A stretch of 64,000 bases of DNA from contig JAUIMM010002534.1 in the NCBI GenBank assembly GCA_031769625.1, positions 62,001 through 126,000 of the forward strand, read 5' to 3'. The translations under genes and the position numbers were made by a program. The stretch's first letter is position 1. The number at the start of each line of letters is the position of its first letter. Source of the stretch: Taudactylus pleione. Its lineage: Eukaryota; Chordata; Amphibia; Anura; Myobatrachidae. The notes under the pieces are model-generated. The model did no database searches. It was given only the letters and a program-made list of their open reading frames with translations, and was not told the DNA's origin. This document shows positions 62,268-64,000 of the stretch, one piece after another.

Positions 62268-63185
62268 CAATCTGTGAAATTTTGAGCTGTCTGTGTTTGC
62301 TACAAGAGGAGATATCACAAAGTATGCGCTTTTGTTGTATCCATTGGTTTCAATGCATTTTGGACTAAAACTAGCATTTGCTGTTTTCTCTTAAATGCAA
62401 AACAGGAGAAAAACCATTTCACGTCACATTTGTGGGTCTTGGTCTTCAACACAATCTGTGAAATTTTGAGCTGTCTGTGTTTGCTACAAGAGGAGATATC
62501 ACAAAGTATGCGCTTTTGTTGTTTCCATTGGTTTCAAAGCTTTTTGGCCTAAAATGAGCATTTGCTGTTTTCTCTTAAATGCAACATGGGACAAAAACCA
62601 TTTCACATCACATTTGTGGGTCTTGGTCTTCAACACAATCTGTGAAATTTTGAGCTGTCTGTTTTTGCTACAAGAGGAGATATCACAAAGTATGCGCTTT
62701 TGTTGTATCCATTGGTTTCAATGCATTTTGGCCAAAAATGAGCATTTGCTGTTTTCTCTTAAATGCAACATGGGAGAAAAACCATTTCAAATTACATTTG
62801 TGGGTCTTGGTCTTCAACACAATCTGTGAAAATTTGAGCTGTCTGTGTTTGCTACAAGAGGAGATATCACAAAGTATGTGCTTTTATTGTATCCATTGGT
62901 TTCAATGCATTTTGGCCTAAAACGAGCGTTTGCTGTTTTCTCTTAAACGCAACATGGGAAAAAACATTTCACATCACATTTGTGGGTCTTGGTCTTCAAC
63001 ACAATCTGTGAAATTTTCAGCTGTCTGTGTTTGCTACAAGAGGAGATATCACAAAGTATGCGCTTTTGTTGTATCCATTGGTTTCAGTGCATTTTGGCCT
63101 AAAACGAGCATTTGCTGTTTTCTCTTAAACGCAACATGGGAGAAAACCCATTTCACATCACATTTGTGGGTCTTGGTCTTCAACA
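62268..63185 (+). repeat. 5-monomer higher-order repeat, copy 1 (918 bp)
   Basis: Matches 63,186 to the window end at an offset of 918 bp (5 monomers minus 2). Shared private marks are AAATGCAAAACAGG (62,393 and 63,311), CAAAGCTTTTTGG, GGCCAAAAATGAGC, CATTTCAAATTAC and a 182-bp unit ending in ATGGGAAAAAAC (62,784-62,965 and 63,702-63,883). Differences seen: ACGTCAC near 62,421 against ACATCAC, and TATGTGC near 62,876 against TATGCGC. None of these marks occurs in the left 62 kb, so this is a separate higher-order family. Confidence 0.88.
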
Positions 63186-64000
63186 CAATCTGTGAAATTT
63201 TGAGCTGTCTGTGTTTGCTACAAGAGGAGATATCACAAAGTATGCGCTTTTGTTGTATCCATTGGTTTCAATGCATTTTGGACTAAAACTAGCATTTGCT
63301 GTTTTCTCTTAAATGCAAAACAGGAGAAAAACCATTTCACATCACATTTGTGGGTCTTGGTCTTCAACACAATCTGTGAAATTTTGAGCTGTCTGTGTTT
63401 GCTACAAGAGGAGATATCACAAAGTATGCGCTTTTGTTGTTTCCATTGGTTTCAAAGCTTTTTGGCCTAAAACCAGCATTTGCTGTTTTCTCTTAAATGC
63501 AACATGGGACAAAAACCATTTCACATCACATTTGTGGGTCTTGGTCTTCAACACAATCTGTGAAATTTTGAGCTGTCTGTTTTTGCTACAAGAGGAGATA
63601 TCACAAAGTATGCGCTTTTGTTGTATCCATTGGTTTCAATGCATTTTGGCCAAAAATGAGCATTTGCTGTTTTCTCTTAAATGCAACATGGGAGAAAAAC
63701 CATTTCAAATTACATTTGTGGGTCTTGGTCTTCAACACAATCTGTGAAAATTTGAGCTGTCTGTGTTTGCTACAAGAGGAGATATCACAAAGTATGCGCT
63801 TTTATTGTATCCATTGGTTTCAATGCATTTTGGCCTAAAACGAGCGTTTGCTGTTTTCTCTTAAACGCAACATGGGAAAAAACATTTCACATCACATTTG
63901 TGGGTCTTGGTCTTCAACACAATCTGTGAAATTTTCAGCTGTCTGTGTTTGCTACAAGAGGAGATATCACAAAGTATGCGCTTTTGTTGTATCCATTGGT
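63186..64000 (+). repeat. 5-monomer higher-order repeat, copy 2 (cut by window end)
   Basis: Second copy of the 918-bp unit, still matching at the last base, so at least the beginning of a run of this unit continues beyond the window. It differs from copy 1 by AAAACCAGC near 63,469, where copy 1 has AAAATGAGC. Confidence 0.85.

Larger units (their letters stand above)
1..64000 (+). repeat. 184-bp satellite DNA array (whole window)
   Basis: The same unit recurs every 184 bp from the first base to the last: successive ATTTCACATC starts fall at 1, 185, 369 and so on, about 348 units in all. Every unit reads in the same direction. I saw no inverted unit, transposable element, simple-sequence tract or unique spacer. 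Unit lengths other than 184 are rare (182, 183, 185 and 187 bp), so the array stays in register over the full window. Long head-to-tail satellites with multi-monomer higher-order repeats are typical of centromeric or pericentromeric heterochromatin; that location is inferred, since no kinetochore mark can be read from sequence. The monomer family and host species are not recognised. Confidence 0.98.

Noticed and set aside
62930..63286. Open reading frame of 118 codons, the longest in the window, and many similar 60-95 codon frames on the plus strand
   Set aside because: They are read-through of the satellite unit. The same peptide stretches recur in dozens of copies, and their ends are set by monomer stops (TAA in CTTAAA or CCTAAAA). 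The frame shifts by one base per unit because 184 is not a multiple of three. No domain, conserved start context or selection for an open frame is visible.
1..64000. CRISPR-like regular repeats
   Set aside because: The repeat is continuous with no unique spacers, the period is 184 bp, and the array is far longer than any plausible CRISPR locus. No cas gene is present.
1..64000. Identity with human alpha satellite or Arabidopsis 178-bp centromere repeat
   Set aside because: Unit length and sequence differ. Short A-rich and CTTAAAC-type resemblances are too brief to support homology. A database search with the consensus would be decisive.

Overview
The whole 64 kb window is one uninterrupted eukaryotic satellite DNA array. 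A 184-bp unit, about 39% GC by hand count of one consensus monomer, repeats head to tail about 348 times. All copies face the same way, and I found no unique sequence, transposon, RNA gene or credible protein gene. The scale, the near-nucleosomal unit and the higher-order organisation point to centromeric or pericentromeric heterochromatin of a plant or animal. I do not recognise the monomer and cannot name the species. The most common monomer-to-monomer differences are C-to-T or G-to-A changes at three CpG positions, which suggests a genome with cytosine methylation.

Layout. (1) 1-17.2 kb, left domain: higher-order repeats with an offset of 6,626 bp (36 monomers) or, where a 2,027-bp block of 11 monomers is absent, 4,599 bp (25 monomers). 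Two 25-monomer units stand in tandem (3,670-8,268 and 8,269-12,867) and look almost identical. Each contains a 5-monomer (920-bp) sub-repeat. A 10-monomer (1,843-bp) duplication ends the domain. (2) 17.2-60.2 kb, central domain: related higher-order repeats with elastic period. Seven copies of one marker monomer are spaced 25, 19, 20, 19, 23 and 28 monomers apart. The centrepiece is a 7.18-kb tandem duplication (24,792-31,942 and 31,973-39,122). Its junction lies inside a hybrid monomer, and further overlapping duplications of 4,604, 4,233, 5,160, 1,108, 4,052, 2,761, 5,340 and 5,708 bp offset surround it. (3) 60.2-62.27 kb: a patch of more individually mutated monomers without an obvious long-range partner. 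(4) 62.27-64.0 kb: a new 5-monomer (918-bp) higher-order repeat, one full copy and one cut by the window end.

There are no genes to work together. The biology here is repeat turnover: in-register unequal exchange, repeated block duplication and point mutation. All offsets were read by eye from shared landmarks. Identities are impressions from spot comparison, not computed alignments.
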